Below are positions 8,888-17,113 of a stretch of 64,000 nucleotides of DNA, one piece after another. Position 1 is the first letter of the stretch. Every line of letters begins with the position of its first letter. The position numbers and the translations under genes are program-made. Where the stretch lies: NCBI RefSeq assembly GCF_900155525.1, contig NZ_LT706945.1:110588-174587 (forward strand), read 5' to 3'. Under the pieces are notes generated by a model, which did not search any database, had not been told where the DNA came from, and saw only the letters and a list, made by a program, of their open reading frames with translations. The DNA comes from Mailhella massiliensis (lineage in GTDB: Bacteria; Desulfobacterota; Desulfovibrionia; Desulfovibrionales; Desulfovibrionaceae).

Positions 8888-10795
8888 ATGGCACTTCTTT
8901 CCCTTCAGAACGCCTGCCTCACGCTGGGCAGCAAACAGCTTCTGGATCATACCGAAATTTATGTGGAGCAGGGCGACAGGCTCTGCATCGTGGGCCGCAA
9001 CGGCGTGGGCAAGTCCTCCCTTCTTTCCGTGCTGGCCGGGCGTCTGCCTCTGGACGCCGGGGAACGGCACGAGGAACCGGGCCTGCGCATCGGCTATGTG
9101 CAGCAGGCCGTGCCCGATCACTGGCGCGGTTTCGTATTCGGCGTGACGGCCGACGCGCTGGGCAGGGAAGGGCATCTTCTGGCTGCGGCGCATCTCATCG
9201 CTTCCGACAGGCGCGATCTGCTGCCCCCGGACCTTGCCCGTGAGGCGGACATGGTCATGGAGCACGGCGAGGTGTGGGAACGGCACGGCGAGGTGCTCGG
9301 CGTCATCAACAGCCTGGGGCTCGACCCGGAGGCGGATTTTTCCACCCTTTCCGGCGGAACGCGCCGCCGCGTCGCCCTTGCCCGGGCGCTCATCGCCTCG
9401 GATGTGCTTCTGCTCGACGAACCTACGAACCATCTGGACATCAGCACCATAAGCTGGCTGGAAGAATATCTGGCAAGGCAGGCCCGTACGCTGGTTTTCA
9501 TCAGCCACGACCGTGCGTTCGTGCGTCGTCTGGCCACGCGCATGGTGGAGCTCGACCGTGCGAAGCTCTACAGCTATGCCTGCAACTTCGATGCCTTTCT
9601 GGAGCGCCGGGAAGAACGTCTTCATGCGGAAGACATGCAGAACGCCGTGTTCGACAAGAAGCTCGCACAGGAGGAAGTGTGGATACGGCAGGGCATCAAG
9701 GCCCGCCGTACCCGCAACATGGGCCGCGTGCGGGAACTTCTGAAAATGCGCGAGGAGCGCGCCGCGCGCAAGGCGAGAATGGGCACGGCCACGTTCAATG
9801 TGCAGGAGGCCGAAAAGTCGGGCAGACTGGTGGCGGAGATGAAGGATGTTTCCTTCACCTGGCCGGACGGTTACAAGGTGTTCGAGGGCGCTTCGCTCAT
9901 CATTCAGCGCGGCGACAAGATAGGCCTCATCGGCGACAACGGCGCAGGCAAGACCACCTTCCTGCGCGTGCTTCTCGGCGAACTTCCCCCTTCTTCCGGC
10001 ACGGTCCGCCTCGGCACCGGGCTGGAAATCGCCTATTTCGACCAGTTGCGCGATTCGCTGGACGATGAAAAGAGCGTGATGGACAGCGTGGCCGAAGGCA
10101 ACGACAGAGTGACCATCAACGGCGAACCGCGCCATGTGGCAAGCTATCTTCAGGATTTTCTCTTTGATTCCAGCAGGCTGAGAACTCCCGTAGGCCTTCT
10201 TTCCGGCGGGGAGCGCAACCGCCTTTTGCTGGCGAAGCTCTTTACCCGGCCTTCCAACCTGCTGGTGCTCGACGAACCCACCAACGACCTGGATGCGGAA
10301 ACGCTGGAACTTCTGGAGGAAATGCTTTCCTCCTACAAGGGAACCGTCATCGTGGTCAGCCACGACCGTGCCTTCCTCGACGAACTTGTGACCGGTACCA
10401 TCGCCCTTGAAGGCGACGGCAGGGTGCGCGAATATGTGGGCGGCTATACCGACTGGCTGCGCCAGCGCGACAGGCCGGAGGAAAAGAAGCCGGCTTCGTC
10501 CTCCAGAGAGACGTGGAAGGAGAACGCCCCCAAAAAGCGCCGCCTTTCCTACAAGGAACAACGCGAGCAGGAGGCGCTGCAGAAGGAGCAGGAGGAACTT
10601 CCCGCAAGGCTGGAGGCTCTGGAGCAGGAGCAGAAGAAGCTTGAGGCGGCCCTTGCCGACCCCGACCTTTTCGGCCGCGACCCGGAAGCATTCAATACCA
10701 TGATCGCCCGTCTGCCCGAGGTGGAGGAGGAGCAGCTTGCCCTTCTGGAGCGCAGCGAGGAAATTGAGGCACGACTCAAGGAACTTGAGCTTTAG
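8888..10795 (+). CDS. ABC-F family ATPase (Uup/EttA-like)
   Basis: A 635-residue soluble protein with two ABC ATPase domains in one chain and no membrane part, the hallmark of ABC-F ribosome-associated factors. Walker A motifs are GRNGVGKSS (about 35) and GDNGAGKTT (about 348). Signatures are LSGGTRRRVALARAL (about 154) and LSGGERNRLLLAKL (about 437). A basic linker lies between the domains. The last about 70 residues are a Glu/Lys-rich coiled coil as in Uup. Start MALLSL was chosen because homology begins there; the ribosome site is weak. It follows polA by 190 bases and ends at a strong terminator. Confidence 0.88.
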   Translation: MALLSLQNACLTLGSKQLLDHTEIYVEQGDRLCIVGRNGVGKSSLLSVLAGRLPLDAGERHEEPGLRIGYVQQAVPDHWRGFVFGVTADALGREGHLLAAAHLIASDRRDLLPPDLAREADMVMEHGEVWERHGEVLGVINSLGLDPEADFSTLSGGTRRRVALARALIASDVLLLDEPTNHLDISTISWLEEYLARQARTLVFISHDRAFVRRLATRMVELDRAKLYSYACNFDAFLERREERLHAEDMQNAVFDKKLAQEEVWIRQGIKARRTRNMGRVRELLKMREERAARKARMGTATFNVQEAEKSGRLVAEMKDVSFTWPDGYKVFEGASLIIQRGDKIGLIGDNGAGKTTFLRVLLGELPPSSGTVRLGTGLEIAYFDQLRDSLDDEKSVMDSVAEGNDRVTINGEPRHVASYLQDFLFDSSRLRTPVGLLSGGERNRLLLAKLFTRPSNLLVLDEPTNDLDAETLELLEEMLSSYKGTVIVVSHDRAFLDELVTGTIALEGDGRVREYVGGYTDWLRQRDRPEEKKPASSSRETWKENAPKKRRLSYKEQREQEALQKEQEELPARLEALEQEQKKLEAALADPDLFGRDPEAFNTMIARLPEVEEEQLALLERSEEIEARLKELEL

Positions 10796-10848
10796 CATGG
10801 TTCCGGGCCCTCTGGCGGGAGCGCCCGTACCGGATGTCCCTGAGAGAA

Positions 10849-10881
10849 AAGCGGGGCGGCCGTTTTCCGGCCGCCCCGCTT
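10849..10881 (+). terminator. Rho-independent terminator after the ABC-F gene
   Basis: A perfect 13-bp GC stem (10850-10862 with 10868-10880) with loop TTTTC lies 54 bases after the ABC-F stop and 58 bases before the convergent MerR gene stop. It is placed to serve both genes. Confidence 0.7.
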
Positions 10882-10938
10882 CGTATGCTCTGCGCATGGG
10901 GAAAGGAAATTTTTTCGTCCCTGTCTTCGGGGGAAGGC

Positions 10939-11805
10939 TCAGATTTTTTCTTCGGCCTTGTGTTCCATCTGATGGCGGGACACCTTCACCATGAGTTCCG
11001 TGACGTGGAAGTCGCTGTTGCTGGTGGTCCAGTAATCGGTGACGTAGCGCTCGTAGCAGTCTTCGCCCATGGCGTAGCCGTGGCGTCGCATCCAGCCTAT
11101 GAAGCGTTTGTAGGTTTCGCCTATGCGTTCCTGCGGGCCTACATGGTAGCAGGATGCCATCATGCAGCCGCCGAAATCCACTCTGCCGCCTCCGCCGCTG
11201 GGTTCGAGCACGCGCTGCATGATGCGCACGGTCTGCGCGTTGCCCTCCACCCTGTCCTTCATGCTGGAAAAATGGATATACACCGGTCCGGTGATGGCGT
11301 TGTTCGTTTTTTCCACATAGCTCATGAAGTCGAGATTGATGATGGCGGATTTGATGTCGCCGTCGAAGGGCTGTTCCTGAAAAAGAAGCTGCCTGCCCTC
11401 CACATATTTGACCGAGACTTCGCTCACGCCTTCGGTGATGACGGTTTCCGCCTCCCGGATGAGATCCTGCCAGTCGCGCACCGATTCCTCGCAGCGCCTG
11501 AGTTCTATCTGCGCCTTCTGCAGTTCGTCGAGCTTCTGTTCGAAGGCCGCGCGCAAGGCGCCGTACACGTTGCCCTGACTGCCGGAAATGAAACGCCGCA
11601 TTTCATCGAGCTTGAACCCCATCTGCTTGTAGTATTTGAGCACGGGCACAAGAAGCAGTTCGTCATGCGTGTACATGCGATAGTTGTTGTAGTCGTGGCG
11701 CAGCGAGGAGATGAGCCCTATCTTGTCGTAGAAACGCAGGGCTTTTTTCGACACGTTGCAAAGCTGGCTCAGTTCGCCGATGGAGTATTGTTGCTTGCGC
11801 GGCAT
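10939..11805 (-). CDS. MerR-family regulator with GyrI-like effector domain
   Basis: A 288-residue transcription factor. Residues 7-75 are a MerR winged helix-turn-helix (YSIGELSQLCNVSKKALRFYD), followed by a dimerisation helix (about 80-130). Residues about 140-285 are a GyrI-like/SOUL-type small-molecule binding domain as in BmrR. Such proteins open promoters with long -35/-10 spacing when a ligand binds. No target gene is adjacent on the same strand; the ABC-F gene converges and the sigma-54 activator diverges. A drug or lipophilic cation is the usual ligand of this architecture, which is only suggestive here. Confidence 0.82.
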   Translation of the reverse strand: MPRKQQYSIGELSQLCNVSKKALRFYDKIGLISSLRHDYNNYRMYTHDELLLVPVLKYYKQMGFKLDEMRRFISGSQGNVYGALRAAFEQKLDELQKAQIELRRCEESVRDWQDLIREAETVITEGVSEVSVKYVEGRQLLFQEQPFDGDIKSAIINLDFMSYVEKTNNAITGPVYIHFSSMKDRVEGNAQTVRIMQRVLEPSGGGGRVDFGGCMMASCYHVGPQERIGETYKRFIGWMRRHGYAMGEDCYERYVTDYWTTSNSDFHVTELMVKVSRHQMEHKAEEKI

Positions 11806-12033
11806 GAAGAATCCTTCCGGGAAGGGCGATGGCGGGGAAAAACGGCCTTAGCCATATCAATCATAGCTCTTTTCATGTGTTTTTGCCAGAGGCGGCAGCG
11901 GCTCTCCGCGGAGGGGCAGACAGGAGAAAAGTCCCTGCTTGACGCTCCGGGCGGGGCGGCTTAGAACCGATGATAATCCCCTGAATATCGTGATATGTCT
12001 TTTGGATGGCGCCGCCGTGCGGAGGAGATGAGC

Positions 12034-13473
12034 ATGATGGAACAGCCGTATTTCGCCCCGACGGTGGAAGAGAGTTATTACCGCCTTCTTACGCATATTC
12101 CCGGCATGGTGTACCGCTGCCGCGCCGAAAAGGTGGTGGAAAGCGACGGCGGCCAGCACTTTGAATATGTGCTGGAGTTCGTCAGCGAAGGGAGCGAGCG
12201 GCTCATCGGCATTGCCGCAGGCGTCATGCTCGGCCAGAACCAGAACGTCATCGAACGCATGACGCATCCCGACGATCTGCAGAGGCAGCGCCAGGAGATA
12301 TACGACAGGGTGGTGGCCCATGAGCCGTATCAGGTCATGTACAGGCTGCTTCTGCCCGGCAACGTGACCAAATGGGTGTGGGATCAGGGCGAGGGCGTCT
12401 ACGGGCCGGACGACGGGTTGTGGTATCTGGAAGGCCTCATCATGGATGTGAGCGAGCAGAAGCTCATGGAGCTGAGTCTCCGTGAGGAAAACCGTCAGTT
12501 CCGGGCTTCCTCCTCCAATCTGTTCGGGCTCGGCAATCTTGTGGGCCAGAGCGAAAGTATGCGCCGCGTGTACGAGCTTATTCTGAAGGCGGCGGAAACC
12601 GATACCAACGTCATCATTTACGGGGAAACCGGTGCGGGAAAGGACGTGGCGGCGCGCGCCATCCATGCCCTTAGCGGCAGAAAGGGCCCCTATGTGCCCG
12701 TGAACTGCGGAGCCATTCCCGAAACGCTCATGGAAAGCGAGTTCTTCGGGCACACCAAGGGGGCGTTCACCGGCGCTACCGGCAGCAAGGAGGGGTATAT
12801 CGCCGCCGCCGACGGGGGAACGCTTTTTCTTGACGAAATAGGGGAACTGCCGCTGCATCTTCAGGTAAAGCTTCTGCGTACGCTGGAAAACAAGATGTAC
12901 ACGCCCGTGGGAAGCCATACGCCGAAGACGTCGAGCTTCCGTCTCGTGGCCGCCACCAATCAGGACCTGCGGAAAATGGTCAGGGAAAAGAAGATGCGCG
13001 CAGATTTTTATTATCGCGTGCATGTTCTGGCCATTACCATTCCTCCCCTCAGAGACAGACTCGGTGACCTGCCTCTGCTTACGGCCGCATGGCAGGAGAG
13101 GCGCGGACTTCAGATGGATATTCCGCTCAATGTGCGTCTTGCCATGGAGCGTTATCCCTGGCCGGGCAATATTCGAGAGCTTTACAACTTCCTCGACCGT
13201 TACGCGGCCTTCGGCGACGCGGCGCTGGATTCTCTGGGCGATGCCGCCCGGTCTTCGCTCTCCCTTCTGCCGCCGGAGCTGGAAGAAGGGGTGACGCTGG
13301 AGGAAGCCACCCTTCAACTGGAGGAAAAGCTCATCCGCAAGACGCTGGAAGCCTGCCGCTGGCACAGGGGAGAGGCCGCCAAACGTCTGGGCCTCAACGT
13401 GCGTACCCTGCAGAGGAAAATGAAGCGCCTGGGGCTCGGCGGCAGGGGCGGCAGGGACGGGGCGGACATGTAG
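12034..13473 (+). CDS. PAS-domain sigma-54-dependent transcriptional activator
   Basis: A 479-residue enhancer-binding protein. Residues about 10-145 form a PAS sensor, 165-395 an AAA+ domain with Walker A GETGAGKD (about 195), the sigma-54 contact loop GAFTGA (about 243) and the [11 protein letters not shown]alker B. Residues about 440-465 are a Fis-type helix-turn-helix. It lacks a receiver domain, so it senses a ligand or redox signal directly. The start was set at MMEQPYF, which has GGAGG 8 bases upstream; two other nearby ATGs are possible. It lies 0.6 kb from the distal end of the sigma-54-linked AlkP operon and is the obvious candidate regulator, though not proven. Confidence 0.87.
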   Translation: MMEQPYFAPTVEESYYRLLTHIPGMVYRCRAEKVVESDGGQHFEYVLEFVSEGSERLIGIAAGVMLGQNQNVIERMTHPDDLQRQRQEIYDRVVAHEPYQVMYRLLLPGNVTKWVWDQGEGVYGPDDGLWYLEGLIMDVSEQKLMELSLREENRQFRASSSNLFGLGNLVGQSESMRRVYELILKAAETDTNVIIYGETGAGKDVAARAIHALSGRKGPYVPVNCGAIPETLMESEFFGHTKGAFTGATGSKEGYIAAADGGTLFLDEIGELPLHLQVKLLRTLENKMYTPVGSHTPKTSSFRLVAATNQDLRKMVREKKMRADFYYRVHVLAITIPPLRDRLGDLPLLTAAWQERRGLQMDIPLNVRLAMERYPWPGNIRELYNFLDRYAAFGDAALDSLGDAARSSLSLLPPELEEGVTLEEATLQLEEKLIRKTLEACRWHRGEAAKRLGLNVRTLQRKMKRLGLGGRGGRDGADM

Positions 13474-13560
13474 TCCCTGTCTGTACTGTCCGGCATACCG
13501 CGGAAACTTGCGGAGCCCGGTGGAATTCCCGTTGCGGGGGAAGGCCGGGCCGTGAGTCTT

Positions 13561-13905
13561 TCAGTGTTTTACTGCGTCGGAGAAGACGTTGATGACCACC
13601 ACGCCCGCGATGATGAGTCCGAGCCCGATGTAGGCGGGCAGATCCAGATGCTGCCGGAAGTAGAAAACGCCCACGGCGGAGATGAGTACGATGCCGAGCG
13701 CGCACCAGATGGCGTAGGCAATGCCTACGGGCATGGTTTTGAGCACATGGGAAAAGGTGTAGAAGGAAACGATATAGCCTGCGATGCAGCACAGAGTGGG
13801 CACAAGCCTTGTGAACTGTTTTGAGGCATTCAGGCTGGAAGTGGCGAAGGTTTCGGCCAGAATGGCCAGCAGAAGAAGGCCGTAGGTGGTGAGTGCGCCG
13901 CGCAT
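13561..13905 (-). CDS. Small multidrug resistance (SMR) transporter
   Basis: A 114-residue protein with four membrane helices. The essential Glu of helix 1 is present in LAILAETFATSSL, and the family segment YAIWCALGIVLIS is intact. SMR proteins exchange protons for cationic drugs, guanidinium or polyamines as antiparallel dimers. It is a single gene in the minus direction between the sigma-54 activator and the GcvH-like relic. Whether it works as a dimer with itself or with a partner cannot be told; no second SMR gene is beside it. Confidence 0.86.
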   Translation of the reverse strand: MRGALTTYGLLLLAILAETFATSSLNASKQFTRLVPTLCCIAGYIVSFYTFSHVLKTMPVGIAYAIWCALGIVLISAVGVFYFRQHLDLPAYIGLGLIIAGVVVINVFSDAVKH

Positions 13906-14002
13906 AAGCTCTCCCGGAAGAAGGGTGAATAAGGCAGGGCGGGCATGAACCCGAAGCGGGATGAAGCAACAGCCCGGAACGGGCGGGCGAGGCTTCTCCA
14001 GG

Positions 14003-14037
14003 AAAAAAAGGGCCGTCTTTGGGAGAAAAGACGGCCC
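14003..14037 (-). terminator. Rho-independent terminator of the AlkP-OsmC-Lpd operon
   Basis: An 11-bp stem GGGCCGTCTTT (14010-14020 with 14027-14037) is followed on the minus strand by a seven-T run (14003-14009). It begins 20 bases after the stop of the GcvH-like gene and marks the end of the leftward operon. Confidence 0.85.
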
Positions 14038-14057
14038 CGAGAGAGAGGGAATGCCCG

Positions 14058-14453
14058 TTAGAGCGCTTCCCTGTAGGCCTCGGCGGAGTGCAGGGCCTCC
14101 ACGGCGGCCATGTCTTCGGGCTTCACTTTGATGAGCCAGCCCTTTTCATAACAGGATGCGTTGAGCAGGGTGGGGGTGTCGCCGAGTTCTTCGTTTACGG
14201 CAACGACTTCACCGGCCACGGGCATGAAGAGCTTGTTCACGGACTTGATGGATTCCACTTCGCCGAATTCGTCGCCCGCGCCGAAGCTGTCGCCTTAGGA
14301 AGGAAGGTTGACATACACCACTTCGCCGAGCTGATCCTGAGCGTAGTCGCTCACGCCCACGACGATTTCATCGCCGTCTACGCGGACCCAGATGTGTTCG
14401 TCGGTGTACTTGAGGTTCGCGGGCAGGTTGAGTTCCGCAATGTTCCTGGCCAT
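14058..14453 (-). pseudogene. GcvH-like lipoyl carrier protein interrupted by an in-frame TAA
   Basis: Two blocks in one reading frame together give a complete 131-codon GcvH-type protein. The first 52 codons (start MARNIAEL, AAGGAA upstream) end at TAA (14295-14297), where the family reads LPxxGD. The second block continues GDSFGAGDEFGEVES and holds the lipoylation lysine in ESIKSV and a normal C-terminus. One base change (for example GAA to TAA) accounts for the break. It is neither TGA nor TAG, so selenocysteine or pyrrolysine does not explain it. It ends the operon with lipoamide dehydrogenase, whose substrate would be this carrier. A recent nonsense mutation or a sequencing error are both possible. 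Confidence 0.85.
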
Positions 14454-14475
14454 GGGGGATTCCTTGGAAAAGAGG

Positions 14476-15894
14476 TTATTCCGCAATGCCTGCGGCGGCT
14501 TCCATCACGCCTTCGGCCAGCGTGGGATGGGCATGGATGGTGCGGGCGATGTCGGAAACCTTCGCTCCCATCTCAAGGGCGAGGGCGCATTCGGCAATGA
14601 GGTCCGTGGCATGGGCGCCGGCAAAGTGCGCGCCGAGGAGTCTGCCGCTTTCCTTGTCCGCCACCAGCTTGAACACGCCGGGCAGTTCGCCCATGGCCTG
14701 CGCCTTGCCCAGTTCCCGGAACTGGAATTCCGAGGTGACGACGTCGAAGCCCTTGGCCTTGGCCTGCGCTTCGGTAAGGCCCACGTCGCCGATTTCCGGC
14801 GAGCTGAAGATGCCGGAGGGGACCACGTCGTAATTGGGCTTTTCGCTCGCGCCGAAGATGTTGGCCACGGCCACATGCGCTTCGGCAGAGGCCATGTGCG
14901 CCAGCATGATGCGCGCGGGGCCGAGAATGTCGCCGATGGCGTAGATGCCGGGCACGGAGGTTTCGAGCTGGTCGTTCACGGTGATGTAGCCGCGCTTGTC
15001 GGTGGCGACTCCCGCTTCGGCAAGGCCGAGGCCGTCGGTCACGGGCACGCGGCCGATGGTCATGAAGATGCAGTCGGCCTCAAGGGTGACGGGCTTTTTG
15101 GCGGAGGCGGGCACAAGCTCGGGAGCGAGGAAGGGAGAGGGGCCGAGGTCGGCAAAGACCCTGCCGTCTTCCACCTTCGTGGCGTTCACGGTACGGGCGA
15201 GTTCCACCTTGATGCCCTTCTTCTTGGCTTCGCGCAGGAGGAGCCTGCTCATTTCCTCGTCCACGGAAGGCACGGGCAGAAGGCGGTTCTGCCCTTCCAC
15301 GATGGTCACTTCGCTGCCGAAGGCGCGGAAGATGAAGGCCAGTTCCGTGCCGACCACGCCGCCGCCCACGATGATGAGGCGCGCGGGCACATGGTCGAGT
15401 TCCAGAGCTTCATTGCTGGAAAGAATATATTTGCCGTCCACGGGCAGGGAGGGGAGATTCAGCACGTTGGAGCCGGTGGCGATGATGACCCTGTCGCCTT
15501 CGATGTCCTGAACCGTGCCGTCGGCAAGGGTGGCCTGCACGAGGTTTGCGCTCACCACGCGGCCGCGGCCCATGACCACGTTGACCTTCAGCTTCCGGCA
15601 GGTCTTTTCGAGGCCCCCGCGCAGGGTTTCGGAAACCTTGCGCTTTCTGGCGATGACGGAGGGCATGTCCACGGAAGGGGCGCCTTCGCAGGAAATGCCG
15701 AATTCTCCGGCGCGGCGGATGGTTTCCAGCGCTTCTGCCGAGGATTTCAGGGTTTTGGTGGGAATGCAGCCGCAGTTGAGACAGGTGCCGCCGAGCCAGG
15801 TGGATTCCACGAGGGTGACGTCCGCGCCGCGTTTTGCGGCATCGAAGGCGGCCGTATAGCCGCCGGGGCCTGCACCGATGACGGTGATGCGCAT
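14476..15894 (-). CDS. lpdA: Dihydrolipoamide dehydrogenase
   Basis: A 472-residue FAD/NAD disulfide oxidoreductase. The FAD motif GAGPGGY lies at residues 7-13. The redox disulfide is Cys38-Cys43 in GGTCLNCGC, with an extra Cys41 between them that the usual LNVGC lacks. The NAD fold is GGGVVGTEL and the catalytic HAHPTLAEG is near the C-terminus. It oxidises or reduces lipoyl groups of a carrier protein using NAD(H). It sits 22 bases before the broken GcvH-like gene and after an OsmC-like gene. No 2-oxoacid dehydrogenase or glycine-cleavage gene is nearby, so a dedicated role with these neighbours is likely (inference). Confidence 0.92.
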   Translation of the reverse strand: MRITVIGAGPGGYTAAFDAAKRGADVTLVESTWLGGTCLNCGCIPTKTLKSSAEALETIRRAGEFGISCEGAPSVDMPSVIARKRKVSETLRGGLEKTCRKLKVNVVMGRGRVVSANLVQATLADGTVQDIEGDRVIIATGSNVLNLPSLPVDGKYILSSNEALELDHVPARLIIVGGGVVGTELAFIFRAFGSEVTIVEGQNRLLPVPSVDEEMSRLLLREAKKKGIKVELARTVNATKVEDGRVFADLGPSPFLAPELVPASAKKPVTLEADCIFMTIGRVPVTDGLGLAEAGVATDKRGYITVNDQLETSVPGIYAIGDILGPARIMLAHMASAEAHVAVANIFGASEKPNYDVVPSGIFSSPEIGDVGLTEAQAKAKGFDVVTSEFQFRELGKAQAMGELPGVFKLVADKESGRLLGAHFAGAHATDLIAECALALEMGAKVSDIARTIHAHPTLAEGVMEAAAGIAE

Positions 15895-15918
15895 GGGGAA
15901 CCTTTCCTTGTTTTTCTG

Positions 15919-15965
15919 CCGCGTCCCGGGAGCGCCGCGGAGAAGCGGCCTTTCACGGGATGCGG
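15919..15965 (-). other. Intercistronic hairpin, osmC-lpd
   Basis: CCGCGTCCCG (15919-15928) pairs with CGGGATGCGG (15956-15965), with one wobble, across most of the 83-base gap between the OsmC-like and lipoamide dehydrogenase genes. No T-run follows on the minus strand, so readthrough is expected. Confidence 0.5.
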
Positions 15966-15977
15966 GCAGGGGAAAAA

Positions 15978-16409
15978 TCAGTCGTCGTCGCAGACGGGAT
16001 TGAGCTTGTATTCCATTTCTATGCCGTCATGGAGGGAACCGGTGACGAGGCAGCCGTTCTTCATGACGCGGGCCACGCGGTCGAAGGTGTCGAGGTCCTC
16101 TTCATCGATGCCCACGTTGGCGGTGATGGTGATCTTCAGAACGCGGCTCTGGCCCTTTTCGTTGGCGTCCACATCCATGAGGGCGGTGAGGTCGAGACTG
16201 TTGTATTTGAGGCCTCTGGCTTCCATGGCGGCGTTGAGGGCCGCGGCGTAGCAGTACAGAGCCGCGGAACCGAGAAGCTGCTTGGCCGTGCCGCCGCGCT
16301 GATCGGCGGGCACGTTGGTGTTGTCGATGACGATGTTGCCGAGGGCTGCGCCACCGGTTTCAATGGTGTGGACATCCCCGTTTCTGTGATAGGCGACGGT
16401 AAGCTGCAT
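15978..16409 (-). CDS. OsmC/Ohr-family thiol peroxidase
   Basis: A 143-residue OsmC-fold protein. Both catalytic cysteines are in place: Cys53 in SAALYCYAAAL and Cys120 in VMKNGCLVTGSL. Members of this family reduce organic hydroperoxides and are recycled by dihydrolipoyl proteins and lipoamide dehydrogenase. That makes the next genes (lpd and a GcvH-like lipoyl protein) a coherent recycling partner set. The C-terminus is acidic (PVCDDD). An AAGGAAAA ribosome site supports the start. A more specialised thiol chemistry tied to the AlkP enzyme is also possible. Confidence 0.82.
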   Translation of the reverse strand: MQLTVAYHRNGDVHTIETGGAALGNIVIDNTNVPADQRGGTAKQLLGSAALYCYAAALNAAMEARGLKYNSLDLTALMDVDANEKGQSRVLKITITANVGIDEEDLDTFDRVARVMKNGCLVTGSLHDGIEMEYKLNPVCDDD

Positions 16410-16446
16410 GGCTTTTTCCTTGCTGGCGGGCGGAAGAGGTAGGAAA

Positions 16447-16479
16447 GCGCCCGGAGTACGCGGCGCGTGCTCCGGGCGC
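16447..16479 (-). other. Intercistronic hairpin, mini-AlkP-osmC
   Basis: GCGCCCGGAGTACGC (16447-16461) pairs with GCGTGCTCCGGGCGC (16465-16479), 15 pairs with one wobble and a 3-base loop. It lies in the 93-base gap between two operon genes, with no T-run on the minus strand. Confidence 0.55.
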
Positions 16480-16502
16480 CGGAGAGAGAAGAGAAGGCTC
16501 TT

Positions 16503-17033
16503 TTAGGCGCAGTCGTGCTTGTCCCAGGGTTCGCGGTTGTCGCGCTGGATCACGGATTCCATGCGGGCGATGGCTTCCTTGAGCTTCTTGATTTCGTCGA
16601 GCTTCAGGTTGGGGTTCTTCATCACCTGGTAGATGATGGCGCCGGTGCAGGCTTCGGAAACGGGCAGGTCGGCAATGGTGGCGATGGTGACGGCGATGTC
16701 CTCGGCCTTGACGGTACGGTCGACGCTGCCGGCCTTGCCGTTGATGGCGAGGCCCTGGAAGGCGGCACCGAAGGCGCCCGTCACCACGATGAGGGTGCGG
16801 CGGTCGGCGGCTTCGAGGGCGGCGGCGAGAGCGGCTTCGCCTTCGGCCATGACGAACACGGTTTCGGCGGAAGCTTCAAGAGCGGCGGCGATGCCTTCGG
16901 CGTCGACCTTCACTGCGCCGAGAGCTTCGGCGGCTTCGGCCAGGCCCGCGCAGTCGGCGTTGGGCAGGAGGGCGGCCTTCTTCAGAGAGTCGGCGGAGGC
17001 GTTGAGCACGAGAATTGCTTTCTTTTCAGCCAT
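16503..17033 (-). CDS. Shrunken AlkP-superfamily-like protein, catalytically dead (novel)
   Basis: A 176-residue cytoplasmic protein rich in Ala. I recognise no named family, but its second half follows the C-terminal lobe of the AlkP enzyme encoded just upstream. TLIVVTGAFG (80-89) sits where AlkP proteins have the TxxxDHG metal motif, here reading AFG instead of DHG. EDIAVTIATI (111-120) matches the DIVPTLCYI region. GAIIYQVMKNPN (131-142) matches GAPIYQIMEDPN at the end of the neighbour. The N-terminus (AILVLNASADSLKKA) resembles the first AlkP strand without the metal Asp. It looks like an AlkP fold stripped of its middle and active site, with a 35-residue charged tail. A GAAGGAA ribosome site precedes the ATG. 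A partner, chaperone or regulatory subunit is possible. Confidence 0.72.
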   Translation of the reverse strand: MAEKKAILVLNASADSLKKAALLPNADCAGLAEAAEALGAVKVDAEGIAAALEASAETVFVMAEGEAALAAALEAADRRTLIVVTGAFGAAFQGLAINGKAGSVDRTVKAEDIAVTIATIADLPVSEACTGAIIYQVMKNPNLKLDEIKKLKEAIARMESVIQRDNREPWDKHDCA

Positions 17034-17086
17034 GACGGTATTCCTTCAAATATGGGTTGCGGGCTTTGCCCGTAGAGTTCGGGAAA

Positions 17087-17108
17087 TCCCGGGGCAAATG
17101 CCCCGGGA
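17087..17108 (-). other. Intercistronic hairpin, AlkP-mini-AlkP
   Basis: TCCCGGGGCA (17087-17096) pairs perfectly with TGCCCCGGGA (17099-17108) in the 80-base gap. A second small stem (CGGGC-TTT-GCCCG) follows near 17060-17073. Neither has a T-run on the minus strand. Confidence 0.5.
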
Positions 17109-17113
17109 GAGTG

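Noticed and set aside
6066..8894. A 942-codon frame opposite polA
   Set aside because: Antisense shadow without start signals or family motifs; polA is certain on the other strand.
13561..13905. Antisense frame 13552-13824 over the SMR gene
   Set aside because: The SMR protein on the minus strand has the family Glu and helices; the plus frame has none.
14295..14297. Recoding (selenocysteine or pyrrolysine) in the GcvH-like gene
   Set aside because: SelB is present, but the codon is TAA, which neither system reads.
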